Shown here: one piece after another, positions 43,321-55,904 of the stretch | Layout of the letters: the number at the start of each line of letters is the position of its first letter | Numbering within the stretch: the first letter of the stretch is position 1 | Assembly (NCBI GenBank): GCA_004352715.1 | Contig: SCFE01000027.1 | Coordinates: forward strand, 1,738,431 to 1,802,430 | Source of the DNA: Hofstenia miamia | Taxonomy: Eukaryota; Xenacoelomorpha; Acoela | DNA: 64,000 bases | Direction: 5' to 3' | The notes under the pieces: generated by a model | What the model was told of the DNA's origin: nothing | Databases searched by the model: none | What the model saw: the letters and a program-made list of their open reading frames with translations, nothing else | Translations under genes and position numbers: made by a program

Positions 43321-44105
43321 TGTCTCACCACTAAAGAAAATATATGAACGGAAAACACTGCAGATCAAAAAATTTTTATTCTGTTCAAATGAAGTGAATT
43401 AATCATCGATCTTTTCATTGCTTAACACTTAATAAAACATAGAACATCAACATTATAGCATTCAAAGTTCATATATTTTTCCAAGTAATATGTTTTTATA
43501 TAACAATTTATATGATTACATATACAAAATGTAATTAATGGAAACTGTAAGTTCAACCATTTTTCTAAGAAATTTATGTTTTTTGCTTACATTATCAGCT
43601 AAAACTCCATTTTTTAATCGTTTACCTCGAATGCCGGTGTAGTGTAGGTGGTATTTTGACTATATATAACTTGTTCTACCTCTATTGCTCAATAAAAATT
43701 TGAATAGATCTATCCATGTATAATTAATTTAGGTTAAAAATATTGCCTTATTAAGTCAATGCTTTACTGATTAACCTTAGATTATGTGCAAGGCATGTAT
43801 ATCACTGCAGCCAGATGAGTGAAATTTCAAATATTATGCTTCTACTCGAATTATAGACTTATTGAATCAGCAGCTAATACATAAATTAAACATTGTATGT
43901 TGTATCCAGATAATTTGCCAATCTTGTGCAAAATGTATCGTTATTTTTCACTACGCACAAATTCATGATACTAGGTTGCAGAAAATGAGACAACACTAAT
44001 TGTTCCGCAACCGGGGCTAGCAATAAAGAATACCACGCTAACACCTGCACCCTTATAATTTGAAAAAATTTAGTTATCAGAAAGCAATCTTTTTTATATT
44101 TATTA
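43321..44105. other. No gene seen
   Basis: AT-rich sequence upstream of the candidate start exon of the next gene. No TATA/initiator pair that I could support. Confidence 0.45.
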
Positions 44106-44162
44106 TGTCTGCATTATACAATGTAGGAGAACTAAAAAATGTAGCAATTCATAGGAGTTCAA

Positions 44163-44255
44163 ATGGGAGAAACATTTTTGTCGGCTATGGGAGCACCGGA
44201 AGCGGAATCAATTAATTCTGCTCTGCTTCTTATGCATTATCTCCAGTTGCAAAAG
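44163..44255 (+). CDS. Candidate first exon of the membrane-protein gene
   Basis: ATG 44163 opens MGETFLSAMGAPEAESINSA and ends LLLMHYLQLQK before a donor GTATGG, in phase 0. The next recognised exon needs phase 1, so either an exon is missing between them or this is not its exon. A second frame from ATG 44105 also reads sensibly (MSALYNVGELKNVAIHRSSN, then NIFVGYGSTGSG) before a TAA, which adds doubt. Confidence 0.3.
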
Positions 44256-44501
44256 GTATGGAATGTTTTCTTTTATAATGTATGCTCTTTAAAAATGACA
44301 TCCTTCCTTTGCAGATATAATCGTTTCAGTACCTAAAATATGTTGTGGGTAGACTATAAGAACAATATTTTGCCAATATTTGAATTTCTTTTCATTTGAG
44401 ACTTTACTATGTTGTGGAACTTCTTGTTGCTATTCTAAATTTATTTCAGCATATCAATCATTCTGAGACAGGATGAAATGCTTTATATTTAAGTTTCCAA
44501 A

Positions 44502-44508
<7 letters not shown>

Positions 44509-44543
<35 letters not shown>
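44509..44543. repeat. (TA)n microsatellite
   Basis: About 17 TA units. Confidence 0.95.
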
Positions 44544-44549
<6 letters not shown>

Positions 44550-45443
44550 GAGAGTTGCAATGCTAATTTTTAATTCTCTCTCACAAATACAGTAAAATTA
44601 AAGGTGCAACAAATCACTTAATAAATAGAAAATTTTCAAATTTTGATGAAGTTTAATAAAAAAATTAGATAATCATTCCTTAGCAGAGTAGTTTTAGTGC
44701 AAAACCCAAAATTATAAATAGTTTCAATTCTATGCCCTTTCTAGATGTTCAGCGGTACATCTGTATTTTATAAAAATTCAGTCAATAAACTATCATTTAA
44801 GGAAGCAATAGATTGGGAAATTGTATACTTATGTTTTACTTTAACCTTCAACTGCCTGCTTGCCCGAAGTACCTGAAAATGTGAACTAATTTTTAAACAG
44901 GGCAGTGCCGAGTACGGTTAATATCGTGTCGGGTTAGGGCTGATGTCATTGACCGTAGTATTTTGCAAATTGTTTACCAAATTAGTGTTTTTTAGATAGG
45001 CAACAAGAAGTCCGAATAAGTCTTTTAAGCATATACATAGAAATAAAAGCATTATTATTGTCTATAAATATTGATTTCGTTCATATATAGTTGGATTTAG
45101 TTAGCACTGTAGGCGAACAAATGAAAGCATAAATTACAAACTCTTTTTACTAATTGATTAATATTCTGCATGCATCTTTAACGAACGTGGGATTATAACC
45201 TAAAATTTGATGCTAGCATTTTGCTCCTTATTAATTGGACAAAAATTCAATTGTTCAGAAGTAAATGTGTTATTATTATTTACATTGATTGAATGGAAGT
45301 ACAACTGTCCCGTGACAACCTACGCAATATATGTTAACGTCACATTTCTTTAAATGGTATACAACAGCGCCTCTAACGAGTAAATTGTTTATCAGTTATG
45401 TTTATTTATATATGCATCAAATTGATTTTTTAAATTACCATAG

Positions 45444-45596
45444 ATGTATACACTGGTATCTGTGAAGCAATGCTACCAGGTGAGAGTGAGTTCGAAATCG
45501 ACATTGTTCCTGATATTAAAGAAGAGATTTCTACAAAAAAGCAATCTTCTTTAGATTCTCAGGATAGCACACTCTCAGGCAGTGTTACTCACATAG
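45444..45596 (+). CDS. Internal exon of an unrecognised C-terminally anchored membrane protein
   Basis: Acceptor accatag ends at 45443; donor G|GTATGA. Phase 1 at both ends. It encodes VYTGICEAMLPGESEFEIDI, then VPDIKEEISTKK and a Ser/Thr-rich QSSLDSQDSTLSGSVTHI. The acidic, Ser-rich composition suggests a soluble cytosolic region with possible phosphorylation sites. It joins in frame to 48796-48989. Confidence 0.6.
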
Positions 45597-45742
45597 GTAT
45601 GACTTCTTATTAACATCTAAAAATTTAGTCATCTAATTGTAAATTACTTGACATCCTTAAAAAGGATGTATTCCTATATTAGTTCGAGGCACAAATACAT
45701 GTTACAGGGGAATTTAATAAAATCGAAATTCTGGCAGAATTT

Positions 45743-45773
<31 letters not shown>

Positions 45774-48700
45774 TGCAGCAATATAACTACACTGTATTCT
45801 GCTATATTGAAAAAGCAAATAATAAATTTCATCTTAGCAAGACTTCGAATCATATATAATGACAAAACTGAGTGCGGTAGTTATTTGTCAAAAAACTTAA
45901 TTCTTATTGACATATTTTTTAATTTAAATTTCAATGTGTGTAATTTGATTCTTTTTCAAGTTTTAAGTTATTTTAGGTTTTTATCTCAGTATGCAAATTA
46001 ATTGCAAATGCATAATATATGGAATTGGTCAAAAGTTTGTACAAATTCTTTAAAACTGAGTCTTGAATATTAATGTCCTTGATGCAACAGAAAAGTAATA
46101 TTTCCTTCCTGTTCATAAGCCTAATATCTAGTATGTGAACATGACATAATTAATTTTGTGAGACAAAGCTTAATGCTAAAATTTATTAATCTGTCCGGGG
46201 TGGAAGCTGGCAGAGGAATAAAATATGACAAAGGATTTTAGTAGGAATATTCCTTCTGTGAAATTCTTTAAAGAATTAATGAATTTGTATATACCGGTAT
46301 ATATATATATATATATATATATATAGCATAGTTATTGGGTGTACATTGGCATGATCGCAACTGTATTTGTGATACTTGCTTCTGAAACTTCCAAAAAATT
46401 TGGAAAAATTCCAGCATTTCTGCAAGATTTGTTAATTTATTGCGCGCATCGAGTTACCAGTATCCAACAAAGTGGCGATGATAATTTCTTAGTAAATAGG
46501 AAATAAAAATTTCCGCTTCAATTGAAGTGGAATTTGATATCGCTTTTTTCTAACCGAAGTGATGCATGACTCTTTAAAAAATAAGGAATTCATTCCAAGA
46601 TATTAAAAAGAACATAGCAGATTTTGATTTCCTTTCAATTGTCACGATTCTTACAATTCTCTCTTTGTTAAGCATTACAAGGCATTGTGACTAACTTTCA
46701 AGGAAATCAATTGAAGGTGGATACTTTTAGTGATAGCATAGAAATTGTTCAGTTGATTATTCCTCTCCTAAGACCCAATATTTCTATACTATTAATAGAA
46801 AAATTATAATCCAACAGTAAAAATATTAGAACAAGATATGAATTTTCTATATTATAATCAGAGATGGATATAGGCTCAAAATTGAGGTCTAAACTCGGTA
46901 GGGCTACTTCAATTAATACCAATTGGGCCCATTTTAGGGCCATTCTATAATCCTTCCCAAGACAATGTCTTTCATTTTTTGATTTGTTAAACCAAATTTT
47001 GGTGTAATAGAAAGCTATCATTAAATCTACACACTGAAATTGGAAAACTTAAAGTGCATACTTTGTTTTTCAACACATTACTTATAAATTATAAGTGCAT
47101 TTGGGTTGATTTTCGTGCATGTTGCGAAACAATAATTTTTTAAATTTCTGTCCAATCCGACCCAACATGTTCCATCTTTGATTGAACTTGTGAAAGACTA
47201 GTACTTCGAGGATTTATTGCAAATATCATTGATATTTGGGGATTTCACAAGAACAAATCTACGATTAAGTTGCAGTTTTTATCCATGATAGCAAAATTGC
47301 CGGGGATCTGAATGTAGATATGCTAGGGCAGGGCTAGTACGGGCTGTGATTGTACGAACACGGGCCCAGGCATATGGGCTATGACTTGGCTAGATTATTT
47401 TCGTTGAGGGATTTTATTTCTTACAACAATTTGTTTGAAGCAGAGTTGCAAATGGGCCGAAACTATTGGGCCAAGCCCAGACCCAGACCGAGCCCAAATT
47501 GACATCCAAAAAAGCCCAAGCCCAGTCCAAATACAAAAGAAACTGTCCAAGCCAAAAACGAAAAACGAATTATAAGAAATACATAAATAACATATATATA
47601 TATACAGATATTTTATGTGTATATAAATATATATATATATTTAAAATATGAAATTTTGTGATTTTGAATAATTGGTGTATATCACCTTCAAATTATTTCT
47701 TTTGTGAAGACTAAGAAATTTGCTTGGGTCTTGTTAGGTCAAATAATTCTCCGTCTAATTACAGAAGTTATGTACTTAAGTCTGTTTTTGTGGAAATACC
47801 AAATTTTAATATTTATATATTAAATTGCGCAATTATTGTTTTCCAATAAATTTTGACATTTAAGAATTTTCATTATTAATAAATTACAATTTTTTTGTGT
47901 TGTGTAGTTATTTTATTAACGGATGGAATGCGTTTTCTACGCCCACGGGGACGACATCTTAGAGTCAAAATACCGCATGGTTGTACAGCAGAAATTACAA
48001 TAATTTATTCCTTTTAGGATTGAGAAATGCAACCTCCGTGAGTCGGCGACACCTACGTTTAATAAGTTCCAGTTATTTATAAAGTAGAGAATAATTGCGC
48101 TAAGAATTTTAGGGTTAAAAATATCAGTGCTTTGTCAGTATGCGATGCGACATTTAATTGGCTTCGGATCATCCAGGGAAACTTTTTAATTATAATTTCA
48201 TCAAATTTTGCATCGAATTTTTTCAACAACATTTCCAGCAACTCAAAACAAACGAAAAACGTGAAGCTCAAGTTATCATTATTTGTTGCAATTTCATTGG
48301 ATAATAGAAAGCAAGATCATAAAGATGAATTCGTTGTTCCGAGATTTGGGCCAAAAATATCTTACATCATTCCGTTTTGTTTAATGAATTGGAAATGTGA
48401 GGGTATTACTATTTTTTTGAAAACAGACTATGAGCTTTGTTAGAATTATTCAGTTCCCAGGGACTGGGATATGAGACTAAATATGGTAAAGGATCGGTCG
48501 GCCAAAAATGAAGAAAGTGGGGCCAAGGATTTTAAAATTTTTTGCAAAATTACGCCATATGACTACTGAACAAAAATATTTGGTACTCGAATGGGAACCT
48601 ATCTAATGGGACTAAATGGGACTGACACTATTAAAATTCTGATCGCACAGAACCCTAGTTAGATTGGAAATTTCTCCTAGGTTTGTGAAGGTAACATCTA

Positions 48701-48795
48701 CGAATAAGGTATCCCCATTATTCTGAGAGATGACATTTTGCATTTTTATTGTTTAACAGTAAATTTTTTTTTAAAAATCATCTTTATCTTTTTAG
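45597..48795 (+). other. Intron of the membrane-protein gene, repeat-rich
   Basis: 3.2 kb with (AT)n at 45747-45773, 46299-46325 and about 47591-47640, and two cryptically simple islands (about 46860-46950 and 47330-47565, GCCCAAGCCCAG-like). No transposase trace is seen. Confidence 0.5.
47455..47565. repeat. Cryptically simple GCCCAA/GACCCA island
   Basis: GGCCAAGCCCAGACCCAGAC and AAGCCCAAGCCCAGTCC-type words in degenerate tandem, GC-rich against an AT-rich background. Confidence 0.8.
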
Positions 48796-48989
48796 ATGTC
48801 ATGTTTGATTATGTTAACAAGAAAAACAGAAGTGCCCTTGAAAGTCTTGATCAGGAGCCGAACTGTCTATGTTCGTGGCTAAATACAGGATCTCGTGTCT
48901 ATTTTACAATCATCTTCGGTATTGGAACTGTTGTCACAGTGTTCCTTTCATGGAATACATTTTTGTTATTGTATATAGATCGTAAATAA
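48796..48989 (+). CDS. Terminal exon with single C-terminal membrane span
   Basis: Acceptor tctttttag ends at 48795; the exon joins 45596 in phase 1. It encodes VMFDYVNKKNRSALESLDQE, a Cys pair (PNCLCSW), then a hydrophobic span of about 25 residues (VYFTIIFGIGTVVTVFLSW) and ends NTFLLLYIDRK, stop TAA 48987-48989. One span very near the C-terminus suggests a tail-anchored or type II-like protein. CLC before the span could be palmitoylated (inference). I do not recognise the family. Confidence 0.65.
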
Positions 48990-50600
48990 TTTTTATGCAA
49001 AACATTCATAAAATATTTGTACATTATGTAAAGAATAGCATTTAGATTAAAACTGTATAGTAAGTACATGAGATCTAATGTAGTGGTTACCAAAGCAATC
49101 TGAGAAATTTTTTCCCATTGATATTTTTGATAAACTTTTAATCATGAGTGATGCAGAAAACCTAGTAAGTACTGTATAAAATTTAAATAACACGAAATTC
49201 TTAGTGTCTAATTGTTTCCTGAGCCAAGATTTAAAAGCTCATAGTTGACGAACAAATACATATAATCAAAATTTAAAAATACCATAGGAAACATCATGTC
49301 TTTCACTTACGGTCCAAAATCTCGTCTGGTAGTGAACTTTGCTCAGGGCGCAACCGAACAAGAATTTAGGGGGAAGCAAGTGGTTGATAATATTTTTTGC
49401 TCCCATTGGCTTTAAAATGTGTGAAAATATTTGAGTTTTCATTGAAAAATACTTTCCTACCCGTCAAGAACAGGAAAAAAATTTAGTAGAAACTTTCACA
49501 ATTATGTAGAAATACATTCACCCATAGATGTGTCGATGTCCAAGGATTTTCAAATTTCTTAATAAGGTTGTTCTGTAGGCTAGATGGTTTTTGCTTTTCA
49601 ATGAACTGCAGGCTGTTCCATTTTCATAATTGAAAGAAATTGTTTTGCGCATAGAATGAAACGACCTGTTTTAAGACAAGTTTGAAAATTTTGCATTCTG
49701 CTTGCTTAAGGTGGAGCTTCAAAAAATGTTTATTTCCAGTCTTTAGTAACGGAGCATAAACGTAACCAAGTTCGTTGCCATTAAAACACAAAGAAAAACC
49801 TCTAAGGAATTTAAAAACAATTAGAAATAATTAATTTTTATCAAACTAAGTTCAATGCAGTACATAATCTTTGTATATTGTAAAGAAAGGACAATAACTT
49901 TCTAAAAATATCAACATAAGCTAGCAATTTAAATGCTTTATAGATAGCAAGTCTTACAAACTCTCAAAAAATATGTCATCAAACTTTAGTTTTGATGTAA
50001 GTCGAACTTTTCGCACCATCTGAAATGAAGTAAAAAAACATTAGACATTGTCGGGCACTGCCAAACCAAATACCACATTTGTTTGTATGAAGGCTCTCAT
50101 GCTATGATTTACTTCGATTAGGAATTTTACTTGTGTTTTACACTTTGAAATTCCAAATATTTAAAGCAGTTACGTTTGTAAAATGCGATTTAAAAATGTA
50201 TATATGTTCCTTTTTAAAAACCAACTATAATGTATTAAATTGCAATGCTCACCGGGTATATTAATAAAGTAAATAAATATATAAAAGTCTGATTTACCAG
50301 TGGGAGCTATATATTAATATTTTATAATGTTCTATTTTGATAATATTCATTGTGATAATAATCAAAAAAATATTTATTGAGTGATACTGAAAAAGATTAT
50401 TTACTAATGGGAAAATCCTTATAAAATAAATATTATCAGTTTTCCTTTTTTTAGTGTCTTTTGACAAAGCGCTTGCCAGAACTTTTATAATGTGGCCATA
50501 AACATTTACAGCATTGTTTATACCTTTAATCAACTTTATAAAATATGTTACATCATGAAATTGTAGTAATAAATTAATAGGCAGTATATTTGAAGCATTG
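48990..50600. other. 3' flank, no further gene seen
   Basis: AT-rich. A minus-strand 79-codon ORF at 50294-50533 might be the degraded 3' part of the LINE that follows, but no motif is clear. Confidence 0.45.
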
Positions 50601-51104
50601 ATTTGATTGATATAACTGAGATTTTATTCATAACCACAAAACCATTTAGAGCATCGGTTGTGCAAAGATTGAAGTTTGTTAAGATTTTCTTGGTTAGGAT
50701 ACCAAATGACACTTGCAGACATGATTCTTGATAGTATCAAGACTTGCATTGATTTATTTTAGCATGTGAACATATATTTTTTGGTAATTGTTCATTGCAT
50801 TTTGAAATTTTAGTAATATTATGTTGAATCCAAGAAAGTTTTCTACTTAATATAACATCTAGATTCATCATTGTTTTTGTACAGTTAATGTGGGTTTTAT
50901 TATGCGAAACTAAGTTGCTACCAAAGTGTTCACTTTGGTTGCTACTAAGGCAAATCATTTCGGATTTATTCATGTTAATTTTCATCTTATTAACTTCTGT
51001 CGAATATTTGAGATTCCAACTGTCATTATCTAATTCATCTTCAGAGTTATTTTATATCATCAGTATATAATGATATAAACGAAGTTGAACAACAAGCAGT
51101 AATA

Positions 51105-52430
51105 CATGGTCTGTCTGAAAATAAATGAGAATTTCATAATTAGTATTGTGTATTATCTATTGTAAGCACAATTACATGACTGATGTCTTTAACTAGCTTA
51201 CAAGTTTGTTTGTGTGTAATTTGAGCAAAGTTCATCCATATTATCTATATATATAAAAATATATATATATATATATATCTTTGTTTTTGAACGAGATTTT
51301 TTATGCTGTGCAACGCATAAAACAATTTTTACAGTGGTGAAAAACTGCTGTTTCAAATTCTATGTTTCAATCAAAAAGAAAAGAGAAAAGAAAGCTTGTG
51401 AAATTGAGAGGGCCTTAAAAGATGTTTGCCAGGACGTACCTTCAACTGCAACAATTTATCGGTGGTTTAATGAAGATGAGAATATTACAGAAGTTAGTGA
51501 AGAAATGAGAGGAAGACCATGTGTGCTATGATCAACAACCAACATTGATGAAGTTAAATGGATCATTGACATGAATCCAAGTGCATCTCTGAGAGCTATT
51601 GCAGAAAAAATTGGCATTGGAAAAGATACAGTGCAGTCCATTTTAAGAGAGGATTTACATATGCGGAAAGTCTGTTCAACACGGGTTCCTCATGATATTG
51701 ACGGAAAAACTAAAGCTCTGTAAGTTGGGAGTGCAAAAGATATTAAGAAGAAAATATATCAGCTAGGTGGTAATGCAGCTCAATACTATGCTTGTGAAGA
51801 TGAAACCTGGGTATACTTTGATTCCTGCGGGACAAAGCAATAGAACAAAGTGTGGCTCAAAGAGGATGAGAAAATACCGAGAGTAGTGAAACCAGGTTTA
51901 ACTGCTAGGAAGACATTGCTGTTAATCGCATTTACTTGTGACAAAAAGATCAACATTGAAGCAAAATTAATTGAAACAATTGACTCAAACATACAGGAAA
52001 CAAGTGGAGAACATTGCGTAGTCCCATAACTAAACTTTCTGAACGTGTATGGAGATATGAAAACGTGAAGCCACACGTTGCAGCTGCAACAAAAGAATCC
52101 TTTCGGAAGCAAGGGGTGGAATTACTTTGGAAAGCTCCCTATTCACCAGACTTACACTTACTTGATTGCTGGATAAATAAGAAGGTGAAAAAGAAACTAA
52201 GACAGTGCAGCTATGATACCGCCGAGGAAGTTCAAGAGAATGCGTTGCGTGTTATGAGGGGCATACCTGAAAAACGGTATATAGATTAACTTAACAAACT
52301 ACTTGATGACTGTCAGTCAATAATAGAGGCTAATGGTGATTATCTTAATTAACTTTTTTCATGGTATTCATTTATTTTTCATGAATAAAGTTTTATGGTT
52401 AAATTCTTATTGATTTTCAGACAGGCCAAG
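51105..52430 (+). mobile_element. Mariner element, 1.33 kb, complete ends, inserted in the LINE RT
   Basis: Ends CATGGTCTGTCTGAAAATAA and TTGATTTTCAGACAGGCCAA are inverted repeats of about 29 bp with few differences. TA flanks lie at 51103-51104 and 52431-52432. It separates the RT motifs of the minus-strand LINE, so it is younger than that LINE. Confidence 0.9.
51334..52340 (+). pseudogene. Mariner transposase, dead
   Basis: Blocks in order: an N-terminal helix-turn-helix with TIYRWFNEDENI, a GRPCVL hook then TGA, IDMNPSASLRAIAEKIGIGK (second helix-turn-helix), VCSTRVPHDI, a stop, CEDETWVYFD (first catalytic motif), NKVWLKEDEKIPRVVKPG, LLLIAFTCDKKINIE, then after a frame change ENVKPHVAAATKESF, where the usual HDNARPH has lost the catalytic Asp (N), and WKAPYSPDLHLLDCW. 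Four or more stops/shifts and the lost Asp show it is inactive. Confidence 0.88.
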
Positions 52431-53236
52431 TATCATCAATGAAAGCAAAGAACAAAATTGGATCTAAGCAGAATGCTTGTGGTATACCACTCATCGCTGC
52501 CTTAGGCCTTGATAAATTGAAATTTGCAGAACCCAACTGATGCGTCCATTTACGTAAGAAGTTAACAGCTTAAAAAATCGCAATTTGGGAAATCTGTTAT
52601 TGTAAAATTGAAAGAGGTTTTTGCAGCAATGAGACAACCTTCATGAGCACATTCCTTTGATGGAATAGAAGATTATTATACTTCTTAAGATGTAAGTCAA
52701 TATAATTTTCTGCAGTAAACCAGGTTTCAGTAATACATGGAATGTCTGGATTGTAGATAAATACAAATTTTTCTGGTGATAATTTTTTATATAAGGATAA
52801 TAAGCTTCTTGCGTTAGTGTAAGGGAATGTTATTTTATACGGATCTTTTATAGTCAATCAACAGAAACATGATTATTATCAACTTAAAGTTTGAGGTTAC
52901 GAATCCTTATTGTCGATTCATCAATTCCTTCTTTATGAATTAGTGTGTAGCGCTTAGCCAAAATCTTTTCAATTTGTTTATCGGCAATGCTAAGCATTTG
53001 CTTAATAAATATGCTTGACTCTATTTCTTTAGCTTTAAGAGCATTAGCTGTGAAAATACACTTAGACCAAGTACTGCTAAATTTGAGCATTATTTGACTC
53101 TTTATATCAGATCTTATATTTCCCAAGCGTACACAAACTTGTACGTCGGAATGTTTAGTACCCAAACGATTTATGACACGTAATGTTGTATTACTATCCG
53201 CCTTTTGTCTTTCAGATAAAGCAATTGTTCTTGCAA

Positions 53237-53335
53237 TTTAAGATTTGATTAGTTGACAAAATATACGCAACTGTATTAAATATATGCTAAGCTTGACAAG
53301 TATATATTATATAGGTATATACTTAGGATACAATT
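53237..53335. repeat. Fragment of the Tc1-like element's 3' region (a)
   Basis: Matches 29598-29693 almost base for base (AAGATTTGATTAGTTGACAA ... GTATATACTTAG). It lies directly beside the LINE's 5' end and then runs into (TA)n. Confidence 0.85.
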
Positions 53336-53339
53336 ATAT

Positions 53340-54780
53340 ATATATATATATTTCGCAATTATAATTATATCATATTATATTACATTTTTTATATTATATT
53401 AATTTCCACATTGTTATATTTTATTATATTACTAAAAACAATAATAATAGTAATTGTATTAATATATGCACTTGAAAGACGCAAACTTTTATTATTTCAT
53501 TATTGATAAAAATTTTAAAAATATTAAAGCACAGGACGTAGTAAAATTTGACTATGAAATTCATACCATTTAGTGCAAACTTACAACAAGCCCAAAGAAC
53601 TGATAACAAAATATTTAAAGTTCCAAAAATTCTCTTGTTTATACTTTAAAGTTCTTGAAACAATCATTATCCTTCATTCGAGTATTAGATGGGTTTTCAA
53701 ACCCTGATATTTTGCTTTAAGAGGTGACTTAGAGAAACCTGGGTTCAATATTGTTCTACAAACACTAAATTACTTTAATGTGGTTAAAAGATAGTTTAAA
53801 ATGCTAAAGGATTTATATATTTTCTAAAATCTGTAATTGTCTTCAAAATGCTTAATATGTTTATAATTTCCCCAGTGGAAATTTAGCGAAGAAAGCAGTG
53901 ATGCTCGGACAGTAGTAGTCGGAGCCCAAATCCAGATCCAAAGCTGGAGCAGCATTTAAAATGCAGGCGGAGCAGGCGGTGGAGCAGAGCCAAATGTTTA
54001 TAGAACTGCTCCAGTTCTAAAACTTTTTTTGAAAACTATTCACACTTACATTGTAATTACTTACGTTGTATATGTATATTAATTTCATTTATATATGAAA
54101 TGAATTTAAATATTTAAGAAAAATAGCATTTTTGAACATTGAACATATCTGACAAATGCACGAACTGGCTGGCCTATTTTACGGAACTAGGATTTCTCCC
54201 AAATCATGGATTGCACTTGTCAACATTTAGCTGCGTACGTAATAATTTCAACTTAAACACAATAAATTTTTTTGATTCAATTGAATGCTTCTATGGTTAG
54301 AAATCGCTTTGCATGCGTAGATGATTGATTTTCAAACCATTTGAAATCCCTTTCCAGAAACCCAATTTTTATGATCACATTTTGCAGGTATTTATTTTAA
54401 CCGCTTATAACAGAAAAATATTTAGTTATTCAACTGTATTTTCGAATAAGCAAAATCTAGAACATTCATTCCAGCATTTATTCTTATCTTCAACAACCGT
54501 GCAATTAATCTCGTTTGCTTTTCGGTTAAAGCCGCAACAAACATTCAAACTTTATTGCGCAATACTTTGCAGAGGCGTTCTGAGAAATGCCCCGATTAGA
54601 AGGACAAATTGGAAATGTATACATGTTATGAAAATAATTAAATTTCCTACTAAAAGCTTTTAATAATGAATATGCTTCAATAATTTAGCCACAACTTATA
54701 GATTCAAAATGATTTAAGGAAATTCCTAAAACTATATATTGCATAAAAATAAAGTAATTTATCAAAGCAGACCGATATTT
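53340..54780. other. No gene seen; one GGAGC-rich simple island
   Basis: Around 53915-53995 GGAGCAGGCGGTGGAGCAGAG-like words form a GC-rich cryptic repeat. A 112-codon plus ORF at 54325-54663 has no recognisable domain. Confidence 0.5.
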
Positions 54781-54782
54781 TT

Positions 54783-54890
54783 CTTCGTTTTGAAAATGAA
54801 GAATGTAATAAACCGGAAGAGAGAAAAAGTTTTTATAAACAAAGTCGCAAACATTATCACTGGGCCTTTCAGTGGCATAGACCGGAAACC
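54783..54890. repeat. Fragment of the Tc1-like element's 3' region (b)
   Basis: Matches 29496-29592 (GAAAATGAAGAATGTAATAA, then GGAAGAGAGAAAAA, GTCGCAAACATTATCACTGG). In the 28-30-kb element this piece directly precedes the piece found at 53.24 kb; here the order is reversed along the plus strand. Confidence 0.85.
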
Positions 54891-55431
54891 TAACCTTCTC
54901 TTATTTATGTTACACTAATAGCAAGCACTAAATAATGATTCCCGAAAATCTCAAGCATTGTATTTAACCATCCAGAAACCAAATTCCTTCATACTACATT
55001 GTCATTTACTTTTCAGACTGTCTTTTTATACTTATAAATGGATTGTAAATATTCTTACCATTTTGGTTCTAAGCAAATGTACATAATATCTAAATAGGTA
55101 ATGCAATACTTGTAGAAATACCTCCTTACCAGGTTTTGTTTTGAGGCGACCATGTATCAAAGAGACCCGAAAATTATCTAATTTTGGTAGACTATGTAAT
55201 GAAATAAGGCCTATAAATCGGACATGATGTAAGTTACTTCACATTTTGGCAAAAGCAGTTCTCTATATAGATCAATTTACATATTCACTTTAAATTGTAA
55301 CCAGAAATTAATACTGTTGGTCATTTTGTCAAAAATGAAGCAAAGACATTTAAAAAATCAAAAAAAATTAGAAATAGAGTGCTTTTCAATAGGTTTATCA
55401 AGAAAATTTCTTATATGAGAGATTCATAAGG

Positions 55432-55667
55432 ATAGCCAGGTAGGACGAAGGGAGCCATAACCCTTCTCAACTTATAAATTTGATTTCCGAATTTGAGCCT
55501 TTTGTTGAAATTATAAAAAAATTTGTAGAAAATTACATCACCCCTTATATATTTTTTTTTGTCTAAGCTTCTACATCAGATGGCGGTGTCTTTAAAACAA
55601 ATACTTTGTAGTTCTGTTGAACTCATCAAATATTTGGCCCCAATTTTTTTTGGCTAACCCACTGGTG
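55432..55667. repeat. MITE-like repeat, second copy of the 34.35-kb family
   Basis: Left AGCCAGGTAGGACGAAGGGA and right TTTTTGGCTAACCCACTG are degenerate inverted ends. GAGCCTTTTGTTGAAATTAT and TTTGTAGAAAATT are shared with the copy at 34345-34532. Confidence 0.5.
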
Positions 55668-55904
55668 AGATTAGTTCTTTCAATCCATTANCGATGATTT
55701 TAAATCGAAACCGGTCGCATAGTATAAATCTGAGCACAATAGTATCAATATATATATATATATAATCAAGAAATTCCGCCTATCCTTAACTTGAAATGAC
55801 CGGGGCCCACGCCACCTCAATGTGTTTGGGATATCTTTGCACATATCAAAAAACACTGAGAATTCTTTGTTGCTCAATGGGTTCAAAACTTTATAAATAC
55901 TTAA

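Larger units (their letters stand above)
50600..53220 (-). pseudogene. LINE (ORF1 end, endonuclease start, reverse transcriptase), split by a mariner
   Basis: Read minus-strand. 53165-52884 is an ORF1-like C-terminus (VQVCVRLGNIRSDIKSQI, then QIEKILAKRYTLI). 52857-52597 opens an endonuclease (ITFPYTNARSLLSLYKKLS, then NPDIPCITETWFT, the N-terminal metal-site block). Most of the endonuclease and the RT fingers are deleted. RT resumes with MSGIPQAFCLDPILFFAFID (about 52504-52445). After the mariner insertion comes YTDD (51056-51067, the catalytic YxDD), then KMKINMNKSEMICLSSN and a KLSWIQHNI block. APE-class, CR1/jockey-like. Confidence 0.85.

Noticed and set aside
48077-48443. Overlapping ORFs of 64 and 103 codons
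   Set aside because: Lie in the intron of the membrane-protein gene, mutually antisense, no recognisable content.
54325-54663. 112-codon plus ORF
   Set aside because: No domain, no conserved pattern, no splice or promoter context.
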